DNA of 64,000 bases, from positions 66,012,003 to 66,076,002 of the forward strand of contig CM043957.1 of NCBI GenBank assembly GCA_014529385.2. The letters are read 5' to 3'. This document shows positions 11,190-22,893 of the stretch, in pieces; positions within the stretch are counted from its first letter, which is position 1, and each line of letters opens with the position of its first letter. The position numbers and the translations under genes are program-made. Below the pieces are notes generated by a model that saw only the letters and a list, made by a program, of their open reading frames with translations, was not told where the DNA came from and did not search any database. The DNA comes from Adiantum capillus-veneris (Eukaryota > Streptophyta > Polypodiopsida > Polypodiales > Pteridaceae).

Positions 11190-11655
11190 TGGATAAATGA
11201 AACCTGCTGCTAGAATTTTTCTTACCTCCTTGAGTAAAGCCTACTCCTTAATGACTCCTAGCCTTTGTAGCTTTAGGGCCTTAGGTGTGGCCTCTGGCTT
11301 TAGCTTGATCTTGTGTTGAACATCATCTACTCCACGCATGTCAGTGTAGTCTTTTTAGCAAAAATCCTAGAAAATTTCCTTAACACACCTTTGAACTCTT
11401 CTCTTTCATCCTTTATAGGGTTGTAGACAACATACCTTCTAACATTCCTTCATCTTCCATACTTTGGTTCTCTTGGGAACCTACCTCCTTCAAACATTGA
11501 CAAGAGGTCTTTTGGTTGTTTGGATTAAACCTCACCCCCATGACTTCAATGGAAGACTCCTCTTCCATAGTGCTACCTCTACCTTCTTATTTTGAAGTGC
11601 TATCAGTCCACTCTTCCTCCATCTCAATTTGAGATGATTCTTCATGGAGCTCCTC
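11190..11655 (-). pseudogene. Element A protease-RT linker, degraded
   Basis: This lies between protease and RT in the minus sense. No long open frame survives; acidic stretches of the kind found ahead of RT in this lineage can be glimpsed. I can say no more from the sequence. Confidence 0.35.
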
Positions 11656-12087
11656 TTAACATTGCTCCTTCATGTCAAAGACAACCTTCTTATGATTGTC
11701 ATTCCTACAAATCATCTCTTCACTTTTCCAATCCTGCAAAGCTAGCATTTTCATTAGCCATGGTCTTCCTAGGATAAATGGATATCCACTTCCCTTGGTC
11801 GACATAATATGAAAACCCACCACCTTCTTAATGCCAAAGGCCTCCACAAAGAAATTTTTCCAAATGCCTAAGCACCTAGCCTTGCTATTGTTTGCCATTT
11901 TCACTTTGATTTTAGGTGGCTCATGGATGTGCATGCCTAGTCTTTGCATAAGTCCTTTTGTCATGATGCAAATTTGTGCACCCCTATCCACTAGACCTTT
12001 CCTAACCAACCTTCTATTGATGTTACAATCTAGCACATGTGTGATATCGTAATTCATTTCAGCTTGTGTAATTTTTACAAAAGGCAC
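11656..12087 (-). pseudogene. Element A aspartic protease domain
   Basis: The 143-residue frame has the retropepsin layout of this lineage: RRLVRKGLVDRGAQICIMT, a flap-like middle, and the C-terminal hydrophobic-Gly motif FILGRPWL followed by ALQDWKSEE. The active-site triplet is Asp-Arg-Gly, where Asp-Gly-Gly or Asp-Thr-Gly is usual (element E has DGGA), so activity is doubtful. It lies upstream of RT in the minus sense, as expected. Confidence 0.65.
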
Positions 12088-12540
12088 ACTCTCTTTTACC
12101 TTTCTCCTAGTGCTATTTGCCTTCGTTAAATCTCTCCTAAGTTGTAGGAATAATGCAAGAAGCCGAGGTCATGAGATATCAGGGCCCTTACCTCTCATGT
12201 ATTCCAATAGGTTGTATGGAGCCATACCATGTCCGAGAGGAAAGTCTTGGAGGTTGATACGATGTCGAGTCCTTTTGGCCTCCTTGGTCTCCTTCGCCTT
12301 CTTCTCTTGTCCATGGTCACTTTGTGACATGACTCCTTCTTTTCCCTACCTTTTCCACGGCCACACTTAATGCCATCTTCTTCCATGTACACCTCATTTT
12401 AATTTGTCACCTCTACCACATACACATTTGGGCCTGGCAAAGGTGGAACTCCTTCCACTTCTTGTGGAGGTGGTCTTGCTCCATTTGGTCTTTGTAGAAG
12501 CCTTGGTTGCTGGACTAGTTCCTTCACCTGCATTCATCAC
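12088..12540 (-). pseudogene. Element A gag/linker remnant
   Basis: Minus-strand translation gives a Pro-rich stretch (ARPPPQEVEGVPPLPGP), a stop, then a basic Arg/Lys-rich stretch (MDKRRRRRRPRRPKG) before the protease. No CCHC knuckle or capsid domain is readable. The position fits the tail of gag; the evidence is context more than sequence. Confidence 0.35.
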
Positions 12541-13657
12541 TGGGTAATTCAAGTAAGGTCTCCAAGAAAATTTATGATTTTACCCCCTACCGTACAAGGT
12601 AACGGCTCAGGACGGGTGTCTGTGATTAAATGGTCTATACTCTATGAGCCTACTCCACTTCAACCTAGTTGGTTGCCTCCACTCCATATTGAGTATATGG
12701 CTGGATACTCACTAGTTGAATCATAGTTTATTGTCAGTCGTGGAATATTGTCTGTAAGTGGTTGGGGGAAAGTACCTCACTCTTATTGATGCTATTCATT
12801 GAGCGTTGGATGGGCAGCTTACAAGTATTTTTCTAGTGCTAAAGGATCTGCTAAGAGAAAATGTTAGCACAAAGCATTTTGAATGGATGATTCTCTCCCT
12901 ATTCTAGAATTTTCTTAGGTTTTCAAATTTGAACACTTGTTGTGGTGGGGTTGGATACCAATTCAATAGTTTAATACGCCAAGGACTTACTAGGTGTGTT
13001 GACAAAGCATGTTGGCATGTAACCTTAATTAAGGGTGAGTAGGTAGTTTCGTGTGTTCCAAAATCTTCAGAAGTTTGACATGAGGAAACTTCCTATTTTA
13101 TCCCTCAGTAGCTATGAGATTTTCAAGATACTCATTTGCGTTGGAAATCTGGATCACAACTTCATGAAAAGTTGCGCCAAGGTTTTCTTGCATTTTTCTA
13201 GTATCTTTCAGAAATTCTGAAAACTAGTTATGTCTTTAGACACCTTTTAGTTGTGGTTATTCCTTTAAAGTACTCAAGTGAGTTATAAATTGAGTTACCA
13301 TTTAGATACAAGTGGTTGCAAAAGGACAAAAATGTTGAAAATCAAGATGTTGCTCTTTGTTTCATTGAACCTCCTCATTGCACCAAGTATTAGTCATCAG
13401 GACAATTGGCCTGCATAAGGGATTCCAATAATAGAAACAGCAGTGTTCTTATGAAGATACTATCACTTGTGTTTTCGAGAACGAAAACACTTCTCCAAGG
13501 GGGGAGTAATGTCACGCCAAGGTCTACCCTGGAGTTTAAGGACCTGACCAAGTGCCGAATGCCCAGTGGAGAAGGGATCATGCAAGCCAAGGGGCTATAA
13601 AAAGGGTGGCTCGTCGGTGGAGGACCGTTCATGGAAGTTCCTACGGCCTTTCATAAG
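12541..13657. other. Element A leader region with an opposite-strand PPT/LTR-like junction
   Basis: Non-coding. On the plus strand, ccaaggggggagta (13496-13509) is followed by TGTCACGCCAAGG and, some 85 bp later, a TATA box in gctataaaaaggg (near 13594). That is a polypurine tract, LTR start and promoter running against element A. It may be a truncated nested LTR piece; its ends and any target duplication could not be found. Confidence 0.35.
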
Positions 13658-13660
13658 CCA

Positions 13661-13678
13661 TCCTCAGTGGGGGCACCA
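13661..13678 (-). promoter_or_regulatory. Candidate primer-binding site of element A
   Basis: On the minus strand TGGTGCCCCCACTGAGGA follows the LTR end CCTCA after four bases. A PBS starts with TGG, the complement of a tRNA CCA end. I cannot name the tRNA with confidence; it is not the iMet type seen in C, D and F. Confidence 0.5.
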
Positions 13679-14603
13679 AAATTGAGGTGGTCCGAGGCAG
13701 GCAACAAGAGAAACAACCTCTAAACACCCCTCAAGGCTCTCGTGCTGCTCAATTGGGTTTGGGGCAACCACAATCAAGGAACAGCAACAACAAACCCACA
13801 GCCAAACAAGTGAAGGAGCACCACCTAGTTATGGTATGCAAACTAGGACGCAAAAGAGATTTTGTCACAAACCACAAAGATGTGCCACAAAACACACACA
13901 AGCAGCCTCACACCAAGACACACACCAAATGGGATAGAGAGAGCTAGAGCAAAGGGAAGAAAGAGAGGAATGGAGCTTGGGTAATACCTTGTCTATGACT
14001 TGCAAATAGAGATGGTTCGTTATGATGTTATCGTAGAGCTTGTACAAAGCTAACACAATGCTTAGTGAATGCTAAACATTTCCATCACACACACACTATC
14101 TATAACACAAAATTGGCAATTAAAAACACACTAAAACACTTTCTTAAACAAGATCAAAAGATAGAAACTTAAAATACATGTCACCTTGAATTCACCAAAT
14201 CGTACTGCACAAATGGAAGGACGAGGGATTCAACATCAAATCACGCCTTTGATGCACCAAACTTCAGTTATTGGTGATGGAGGAATATATACAATAGTGG
14301 TTGTCAGATTTTGAACTTACACTCTATCACTTGCAATGTGTAGCTTGAAAGCTTCTCTGACACCAAAGGTGAAGCTCACAAAGTGGTCGCTATGCGTAAG
14401 TCTCTCCTCACGCATAAAGTGTTGGGATGCTATATGAGATTTTGGAGATGATTTACCAAAATAAGAGGGGCCTATTTATAGGTTGGAGACCTCTCATTAA
14501 GATTATTGAAAATCATAATTTACAAGCTAACAAATTAGGATTATGATATTTTCTGAATATCAAAACATTGCAGGCCTTCTTTGTCTACTTGATCCATGGT
14601 TGT

Positions 14604-14604
<1 letters not shown>

Positions 14605-14682
<78 letters not shown>
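14605..14682. repeat. (GA)39 microsatellite
   Basis: Uninterrupted GA dinucleotides over about 78 bp inside the element A 5' LTR. The partner LTR has only a short GA run at the equivalent site (about 8187-8199), so expansion happened after insertion. Confidence 0.95.
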
Positions 14683-14684
<2 letters not shown>

Positions 14685-16095
14685 ACTATGCACATGTAGG
14701 CTTGAGTTGAGGTGTCTTTTATGGTTAGGTCAATGGCTATTTTGTGTTAATATGTTAGTGGTTAGTGCTAATAGTTTGTAATTAGTAGGATGGGATAAAA
14801 TTACATGGCATATGCACTCAAGGTGCATTATATGATTTATATAGTGATAACAAGTAAGAGAAGGATTAGAATATACACAATTTAAGGGAAACCACAAGAT
14901 GGAAAGAAAATTCTCCGCCTGTCTCCTCCAGTGAATGAGCGGTTGTAGAACTCTGTCGGTGTAGTTCTTGTGATGTAAAAGTTGAATTTTCTATGATCAA
15001 ACTCCGCATATTGTAGAGCTTGAGCTTGGTTATTTTCTGATTTTTCCTCTTTTTGTGAAAGGATGAAGAGGTGATAGTAATATGAGCTTGATTCTAGCGA
15101 GAGAAATTGCGCTATATGTGTGTAGAGATGATAATTTTGAGCTATGGAGTAAGGGAGATATGGGAATGGTGAAGAAGATGAAAGAAGCCATGAAAGTTGC
15201 TTGTTTGAGTGAGGGATGGAGAGAAATGTGTGTGTGTGTGTGGAAGTAGGAAAGGAGGTGATAGAAGACTAGGGCTGACTAGGGTCCACACAAAAAATCT
15301 TATCTCACCGGTGGTTGGTAGCTCCAAAAATTATCAAATTTTTTGAGGTGTTTATTCAGATTGTGGTCCACATTTTGTCTCCTAACCACTGCTTCAAATC
15401 TGGAGTGAAGATGGATATAAAAGATCCCACCAAAAATCTTTGGTGGGCCCCTTTTGTTGAATTTGCATTAAGGCCCCAAAGGTGAGCCCCTCCTTGCATG
15501 AGAGCATGACCTAATAGATTTCTAGAGGTTTGAAAACATGCATGGTTGTGGATTATGCACAAATATGATATATGGATATGATGGGAAAAAATAGATAAGT
15601 ATATAATTAATTCATGGAATTTAGAATACTGTGAGCTATATATATATATATATAATATGAAAATATAGGGAATTAAATGGGGAGGGTCCTCATCTATTTT
15701 ATTGATGTATATCTATTTTCAAGAGACAAGGAAAAATACCTATAGGAAATAGGAATTTAGTGAAAGGCAATGACTGATGGTGAAAGATATTTTTAAGGTT
15801 TTTCCTTGGACTGGATTAACACCAAAAATAAGAGAAGCTTGCATGAAATGATTTTTTAAAGAATACATGGTAAGAAAGATCATGGTAATGGTGAGTAAAT
15901 GTACATAGCACACTCCTAGGCATACATATTTAAATAAATACCAAAAATAATTATCATAAGAAATCCCTATATTTAGGCCCTATATACAATGAATTACTTA
16001 TACACAAAAGCACATAATATATTTTTGCTTTTATTTTTATTTATTTATTTATTTAACTCAACTAGCTCAATGATTAGCTAAGTGAGGGTTTTTAA

Positions 16096-17414
16096 CACTA
16101 GGTTGGTAATGGGACACTTTTATGTCCTGTTAAGTGACCATTTTCCTTGAATTATGTCAAGAGTTTCAAAATGGATTTTGAGGTGCTATCTGTCTAGAAA
16201 GTTGTCTCATGAGTTGAAAAAAACTCGACATTTTTTTGGAATATCAATTCCATCTTTAACCTTGTCCTTGCACAACATTTCACACCCTAAACTGTGTGAA
16301 AAAACGGGTCCTGTTTTTGGCTTTTTTCCACTTTTTGCAACTATACCACTCTAGAATTCATGTTTGTGAGGTCTATAATGCTAGAGAACTATCTTTAGTA
16401 GTCCTCAACATGTCCTGATGCTTCTACGGAGAAATATATGTTAAAGTTGTAAGTTATGACCAAATTACAAAAATTGTCAAATCCTGTTTTTTAGCCAATT
16501 TTGCACTTCTATGATTTTTTTGGTGGCTTTCATGATATCCAAATGCAGTTTTGATTTTCTATGTCGCATATTGTAACATAAATCTAATATTCCTTGAGTT
16601 TTGGGGCACCTAATACCCTATTTTTCATAGTAGATAACGATGTTTGATTTTTTCAATTATAGAAGAAAACGAAACATTCTAGTATATCAAGTATAGCTTT
16701 TTCAATATTGTTAGTTTCTTGTGACAACTACATGTATTTTGTAGGTATTCACCATATCTAGTCATAAGGATCAAATTTAGCTAGATATTGAATAGTTTCT
16801 ATGGGATTCTACAACTCCTAATGTTGAACCCAGTTTTTTCATGTTTGCTGTATTTAGCACTTCATCTTTGTCTCCAAGATTCCCCTTGGTAAGAGATGTA
16901 TTATTCTTTTGACATGCTCCATGGCTCCTTATGAACCTAAAGGACGATATGGAACTAAGAAAACATGCATATATTATTTGTATTGAGCATGGCTATAGAA
17001 ACTTTGATGATAGGTTTGTAGAATGGTAAAAATTCAACTTTTTTGTACCTATTTCTTTTGGCAAAACAAAAAATAGTGAGTCAGAACAATCATATGTTCT
17101 GATCACCAACCCATTGAAGTTAACTAGGGAATTTATCTCAAGTCCTACAAAAATCCCTAATTTTATTTTTATGCAACAAAACGTAAGAAATGACTGTTTT
17201 GATGAAAATGTACTTGTCCATCAACTTTGGAGGCTTGGTGTCACCAAAAGATGAGAAATTTTACAAGTTTCTTATTTTTTCCATGTATAGTAGTCCTTGA
17301 ACTATAACCTCATGAAAGGATTATACAAAATGAGTGGATCTACTATGGTTTTGGAGGTTTTTTTCAAAACCCTGAAAGGACACTTTTATGTCCTGTTAGG
17401 TTACCAACCTAGTG
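16096..17414. mobile_element. TTAA-flanked non-autonomous DNA transposon, copy 2
   Basis: Same ends as copy 1 (CACTAGGTTGGTAA and inverse), flanked by TTAA at 16092-16095 and 17415-17418. The partner LTR of element A supplies the empty site: near 9209 it reads gagggtttttaaggagatat, with one TTAA where this copy has two. That fixes the element at 1319 bp and the duplication at TTAA. No transposase frame is present. Confidence 0.85.
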
Positions 17415-17556
17415 TTAAGGAGATATAGGGAAAGTCCCTTCACTCACATACGCCTATGTATAGTGAAAGGGTGAAGATAGCCACAGTATTTGGGTGATTT
17501 TGGTAGGGTGAGGTAGCTCACTATGGCAATTACGGAGAGCCAAAAAACGGCTATCA

Positions 17557-20500
17557 ATATATTGGCTCACACAACTTAAGTGGATAGATACTTCAAACCA
17601 AGACATATTTAGGAATTATTCAAGTTCCATTTTTGGGGATGAGACTTAAAATTAGCGTATTTTCCTTAAAGTTTGGCTTTATGACTTGGGGGAGACTTTT
17701 TATGCCATATGGAAATGAGGCACTAGAACATGAATATGAGGCTTAAACTTAAGTTTGAGCCCTACTTTTGAGGCTATGTGGGATATTAAGCAGAGGATTG
17801 AAGCTAGCTTTGATTTTCACATGCCTCACTTAAAGTATGTGGGGCTCAAACATAAGTTAATACGTTACTTGTTGTTGCTATGTATGATACTAAGTGCCTC
17901 AAATGTCTCACCTAAACTAGAAATTGGGCATGAGGATCAATCTTAGTTCAAGGCACACATGCAAGTTTTTAGTAGTGCCATTTGAAAATGAGCCACTAGC
18001 ACGTGTATGTGAGTCTCAATTTGGTTTTTCCTCACTTGTTGGTGGTGTTGCCTAGGATGCCTCATGTGCCTTGCATTAAATAGCAAATGAGCACGAGTCT
18101 CATACTTATTTCGAGATGCAAATTACATACTCAAGTCCTATTTTGGTGCTATATAGAAATAAGACACTATCACATGGATGGGAGTCTCAAGTTTATGTTC
18201 AATCCTTAATTTTTTTCCTACATAAGACAGTAAGTTGTAGATAAAATACAATCTTGAGCCTCACGTGCCACTCACTTGAAAGTTCTTAGTAGTGACTAGA
18301 GCCTAATATCATAAAGTTAGACTTAGCACATAGACATAGGCTCGACATATAGTTCTATTGTTGTTGTTGTGTATATACAATGACACTTCTGGAAGCATGG
18401 TTTAACATTTCTGATATGGAAGAGCTACTTCTTGATGAATAGATCTTCAAATAAAAATTGTTCTAATTAAAACAATATAATGCCTACAAATTCCATACAT
18501 TTTAAACAAAGGCTAAGCCCTCGCTAAAAAATCATTTATGTACATAGCACATATTACAACAAGATAAACATGATCTCGGTAATGATATTGATCAAGTTTC
18601 TAACCCAATACACATGTATCCTTTAACATTTTGTTTCCTCTTGTGTATACTCTATTTCTCTGGCTTCATTTACTAAAGTGTTGCAAGTATATTATCACTT
18701 ATATTTGCATATATTAATTCAAATCTATACATTTAATTATTGTTCCACTAAGAAAGAGAAATTATTGTTCCTCTCACAAATTTTTCCAGCTCCAATTGAT
18801 TGATTCCATATTTTTGGAAAAATCAAGTATGCTTGTCGATATTCTACATTACATGAGGATGGAGGACATCTCTTTTATCACAAGGGTAGGAATTCTCTCT
18901 TATGGAGAGCATGAACATGCTTACTATTCCAATTGAATAATATGGATATGTCTTGTATATGTACTCTACTTGCATGACAGTATTTGCATGGGTTTAGTAC
19001 CCTTTGACTCTGCTGAGTACCTTAAACAATATAAAAGCATCACTATCATAATGAGAAGAATCAAAGGAAAGAGAGATATGGATTTAAACTCCAAAAACCC
19101 ACAATTTTTTCCATTCTAGGTTGTGGAGGGTATCTCTTTAATAAAAAAGGTGTAAATTCTCTCTTATGAAGAGCACAAACATGCTTGCATTTTAAACTAA
19201 GTAACGCATATATGAAGGATATATCCATGATATATTTTCAAGGATGTGGTACCCTTGTTATTCCAGTTGAATAATATGTAAATGTAGGCTACTTCCATGA
19301 GAGTATTTTCATGGGTTTGGTACCCTTTGAGTGTGTTGAATATCTTAAATAGTATAAAAGCATCACAATTGAGAAAAAACTAAGGGAAGAGAGATATGGA
19401 TCCAAAGTCCAAAAAGAATACTATTTGTCATGCCCCAGGTTTTGGAGGGCATCTCAAAAAGTTGGGAACTCTCTCTTATGAAGGACATAAGCATGCCTAC
19501 GTTTGAAACTAAATAACACATATATGAAGGATGATTTGATGAGATATTTTCATGAAGGTGGTACCTTTGATTTATCTTCAATAGAATTAAGATGAGTACA
19601 AATGCTAGAGCTGTCTCTTGATGGGATGAGCGTATGCATTCTTGATTTGGGGAGATAATAATATGTATTATAGGACCCAATTTCATGAGAGGTAGCCACT
19701 AATTTGTATTGATTAGTTGAATACTAACTAGACAACCCAAAATCATCATGAATTAGTATCATCAAATTTAACCATAAATTATATGGTTACTAAGATTCAT
19801 CATGTAGTTTACATTTGAGAAGTAGGATTATGTACCAATCTAGATGTAATGATATTTGTATCTTTCTATCCACATAGAGAAATAAGGAATACAATCACGC
19901 ATAATACAACACCCACAACTTTATTCTTAAAAATGGAAAATCCAATATTTTAGACAATCCATATTTTTTGGCATATCTCGCGCTAAGGAGCCCTAATCAT
20001 AAGTCCTTTTAATTTTTTTTGACTTCCTTGATTTGTCAAAATAATACCTTCTGTACTCCAATGCCACCTTGGAGTCCTTGAGAAAAAAATGATTTTAGCA
20101 TGCTTCACGTGTTTTGATTCCAAAAATTCTCCGTTCAAGTCTTGGTATTTACGGGTACTCAAAACATCTCCCTTCAAATCAATCTCTCTAAGAAGTAGTC
20201 TAAGGCTACTATAAAAAAACCCTTTAATAAGAGGATGAAAAATTTGAGTCCCTTCAAAAAGAGATACTAAAATTTTGGAGGAGACATGAAAACTTTATCT
20301 TCAAATAGCATCATATATCAATCTTGTCCACCCATCATGTAAATCATTTCTTAACTTTACCATACAATCATATATCAGACTATTATGAAGCCAAAATACC
20401 AATCTTGGAATCTAGAAAAATAGATTTTTGAGCCTCACCATGTCTAGAAACACAAGTATTTAAAATTTTAGCTAAGACACATTCATATGGTATAGTGGAG

Positions 20501-20789
20501 GCTCGAGAAATTTTGATTAAATTTTTGCTAATACACATACATATGGTATAGTGGAGGCTCGATAAATTTTGATCAATAGTCTTAAGGCAAGAAGTACCCC
20601 ATTTTTGACCTAAAAGGTTTTTCACGAGATGGGAGAGCTTAAACTTGCATTGGAGGGTCTCCATAGCTTCAAGAAGAAAACACTAAGTCTTCAGAGCTAG
20701 GCTAGAAAATACCACTTTTCCCTAATGAACCACTAATGAAAGTGTTGATCGTAAAACTTAAGTTTGGGACTTGATAAAAGGGTAGAGTC
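17557..20789. other. AT-rich non-coding stretch with degenerate repeats
   Basis: No gene recognised over 3.2 kb. Near 17735-17762 there is a palindrome (GAGGCTTAAACTTAAG and inverse) of the kind that fills the 28.9-33.0 kb array. Three related ~270-320-bp units start near 18860, 19127 and 19446 (each with ggagg.atctc followed by aattctctcttatg). A ~60-bp segment with catatggtatagtggaggctcga is duplicated near 20490 and 20548. Confidence 0.5.
18860..19580. repeat. Three degenerate ~290-bp direct repeats
   Basis: Units begin near 18860, 19127 and 19446. Shared words include ctctcttatg, the phrase gggttt.gtaccctttga (18993 and 19315) and agtataaaagcatcac (near 19034 and 19351). The third unit is partial. 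Nothing coding is apparent. Confidence 0.55.
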
Positions 20790-20793
20790 TTAA

Positions 20794-22108
20794 CACTAGA
20801 ATGGTAACCTAACAGGACATAAAAGTGTCCTTTCAGGGTTTTGGGAAAAAAACTCATTTTGAAAAATCCTTTCATGAGCTTATAGTTCAATAACTACTAC
20901 ATATAGAAAAAATGAGAAACTTGTAATTTTTCTCATCCCTTGGTCACTACAAGCCTCCAAAGTTGGACCAGTGCATTTTGCCCAAAACAACAATTTTTTA
21001 CGGTTGATTGCATATAAATAAGAGTGGAGATTTTTGTAGGACATGAGATGAAATGCCCCATTAACTTCAATGGGTTGGTGACCAAAACATATGGTTGCTT
21101 TTACCTCACTAATTTTTTTTTGGGCAAAAAAATAGGTACAAAAAAGTTGCATTTTTGCCATTCTACGGACCTATCATGAAAGTTTCTATAGTCACGCTCA
21201 ATGCAGATACTATATACATGTATTCTTAGTTCCCTTTGGGCCTCTGGATTCAAAAGGAGCCATGGATCATGTCAAAAGGATAATGGATCTCTTACAATTG
21301 GAACCTTGGGGGCAATGATAAAGTGCTAAATACATCAAACATGAAAAAACTGGGTTTAGCATTATGATCTCTAGAAACCCATAGAAACTACTGAATATCT
21401 AGCCAAGTTTGTAGTCTATGATTAGATATGGTTACTACCTACAAAATACACACAATTGGCCTAAGAAACTAGCAATATTGAGAAAGTTATACTTGCTACT
21501 CTAAAATGTATCGTATTCTTTAGCAATCAAAAAACTCAACCATCATCATATACTATGCTATATAGCATATTAGGTCCCCCAAAACTCAAGGAAGATTGGC
21601 TTTATGTTATACATTACACTTACACAATCAAAATTGAATTTGGATATCAAGAAAGCCACCAAAAAATTCATAAAAGTGCTAATTTTGGCCAAAAAACTGG
21701 ATTATGCAATTCTTGTAAATTGGTCATAACTTTCAATTTTAACACTTAGCTCTCCCTACAAGCATCAAAACATGTTGAGAACTATGAAGTCCTAACCTCT
21801 AGCCATCTAAACCTCACAAACATGAAGTTTAGAGTGGTATAGTTGCCAAAAATTGAAAAAAAGCCAAAAACAGGACCCGTTTTTTCACACAGTTTAGGTT
21901 CAAAAATGTTGTGCAAGAGTAAGGTTAATGGTGAGATCGATACTCAAAAAAAAAAAGCTAAGTTTTTTTCAGCTCATAAAGCAACTTTGTGGATATATAG
22001 CACCTAAAAATTCATTTTCATACTCTTCAAATAATTCAAGCAAAATGGTCACTTAACAGGACACAAAAGTGTCCAAGGACATAAAAGTGTCCTGTTACCA
22101 TTCTAGTG
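20794..22108. mobile_element. TTAA-flanked non-autonomous DNA transposon, copy 3 (inverted relative to copies 1 and 2)
   Basis: The ends are CACTAGAATGGTAA and TTACCATTCTAGTG, a variant of the copy 1/2 inverted repeat, flanked by TTAA at 20790-20793 and 22109-22112. The inside is the reverse complement of copy 2, clearly diverged; for example the sequences around ccaacccattgaagtt and aaaaaacaggacccg recur. Small frames inside are not shared between copies. This copy is older or from a sister subfamily. Confidence 0.75.
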
Positions 22109-22112
22109 TTAA

Positions 22113-22510
22113 GGACATGATAGAAACACAAAAATATGTGTGATACGATGGCACAACATGAATAAGATACTTCAGGTTTACTCGTTTAAAGCAACCTATT
22201 TTTTGTTTAAGCTACTTCTTATAAAAGAGATGTAAATTCTCCCAGGAAGACTTCAAATTAGGGCATACAAATTTATGTATTTTTCTTGGTATATTTGTAT
22301 AATCCAAATTATCAAGGATTGATTTAATTAAAGAGCTATAAAGAGGAGTTGGGTAAAGCTAGAAGTGAAGGTACTTAATGTATCCTATGGTCTTCATGAC
22401 GTGGCACTTGAATGCATGTACATATTCTTACAAAACTAGCGAAAACCCCAAACATCACATGAAAAAAGAACTAGATTCAATTAAACATGTGTCATAATCT
22501 AAGAGCTATA
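22113..22510. other. Non-coding flank left of element C
   Basis: AT-rich, no gene or repeat recognised. It ends with GCCTA (22511-22515), the left copy of element C's target duplication. Confidence 0.4.
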
Positions 22511-22515
22511 GCCTA

Positions 22516-22893
22516 TGTAATATTTAATGGCCTAATAACTTATGTGTAGCGGAAATTAGCATGAACATAGTGGGCATTTCATTAGAATAGATTCCTAATG
22601 AGAATTACAAGAGTGCTTGGGTGGAGAGAGCAACAAAAAGCATAACACCTAGTTAGATAGCATCAACAATACTTTCAAAAGAGAGAGAAATTAAGCTATT
22701 GACAACAATTGAGGACCGGATTTGCATGGAGCCGGTCCCCCCTCCAAAAGGCTTTGTATTATGGTTTCTCCCATCAAGAGAGACATTGTACAATACAATT
22801 CTTTGTGTTCCTTCAAGACTAGCTAGTGCAATGAAGATGGAAGCTTCACGCACTAAGCAAAACACTTAATCAAACACAACTTAATTTATCAAA
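22516..22893 (-). repeat. Element C 3' LTR remnant
   Basis: Almost identical to 26543-26915 of the 5' LTR (for example one a/g change in gacaacaattgagg and c/t in cttcacgcac). Similarity ends near 22893, where RNase H coding sequence begins on the minus strand. The frame of about 70 residues inside it is repeated in the 5' LTR only because the LTRs are copies. Confidence 0.85.

Larger units (their letters stand above)
7192..17556 (-). mobile_element. Element A: Tat-like Ty3/gypsy retrotransposon with both LTRs, minus strand
   Basis: The two long LTRs (7192-9350 and 13683-17556) are direct repeats framing a 4.3-kb internal region. Read on the minus strand the order is 5' LTR, candidate PBS, gag remnant, protease, RT, RNase H remnant, integrase, polypurine tract, 3' LTR. 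Flanks read ...catat on the left and atata... on the right, so a 4-5-bp target duplication (ATAT) is likely. The pol lacks the end of RNase H, the whole second RNase H and the first half of integrase compared with element B. The element is defective and old, judging by stops and LTR divergence. Confidence 0.85.
13683..17556 (-). repeat. Element A 5' LTR, expanded by a microsatellite, an insertion and TTAA copy 2
   Basis: Direct repeat of 7192-9350. Compared with that LTR it carries three additions: a (GA)n run at 14605-14682, about 420 bp of extra sequence next to it (14683-15130), and the TTAA element at 16096-17414. A minus-strand TATA box, TATAAATA, lies at 14473-14480, so the microsatellite sits upstream of the promoter, in U3. 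It ends on the minus-strand start TGATAGCCG at 17556. Confidence 0.85.

Noticed and set aside
16096-17414. CACTA superfamily assignment from the terminal CACTAG
   Set aside because: CACTA elements make 3-bp target duplications; the filled/empty comparison shows TTAA (or TA), and 3-bp parses give TAA against TTA.
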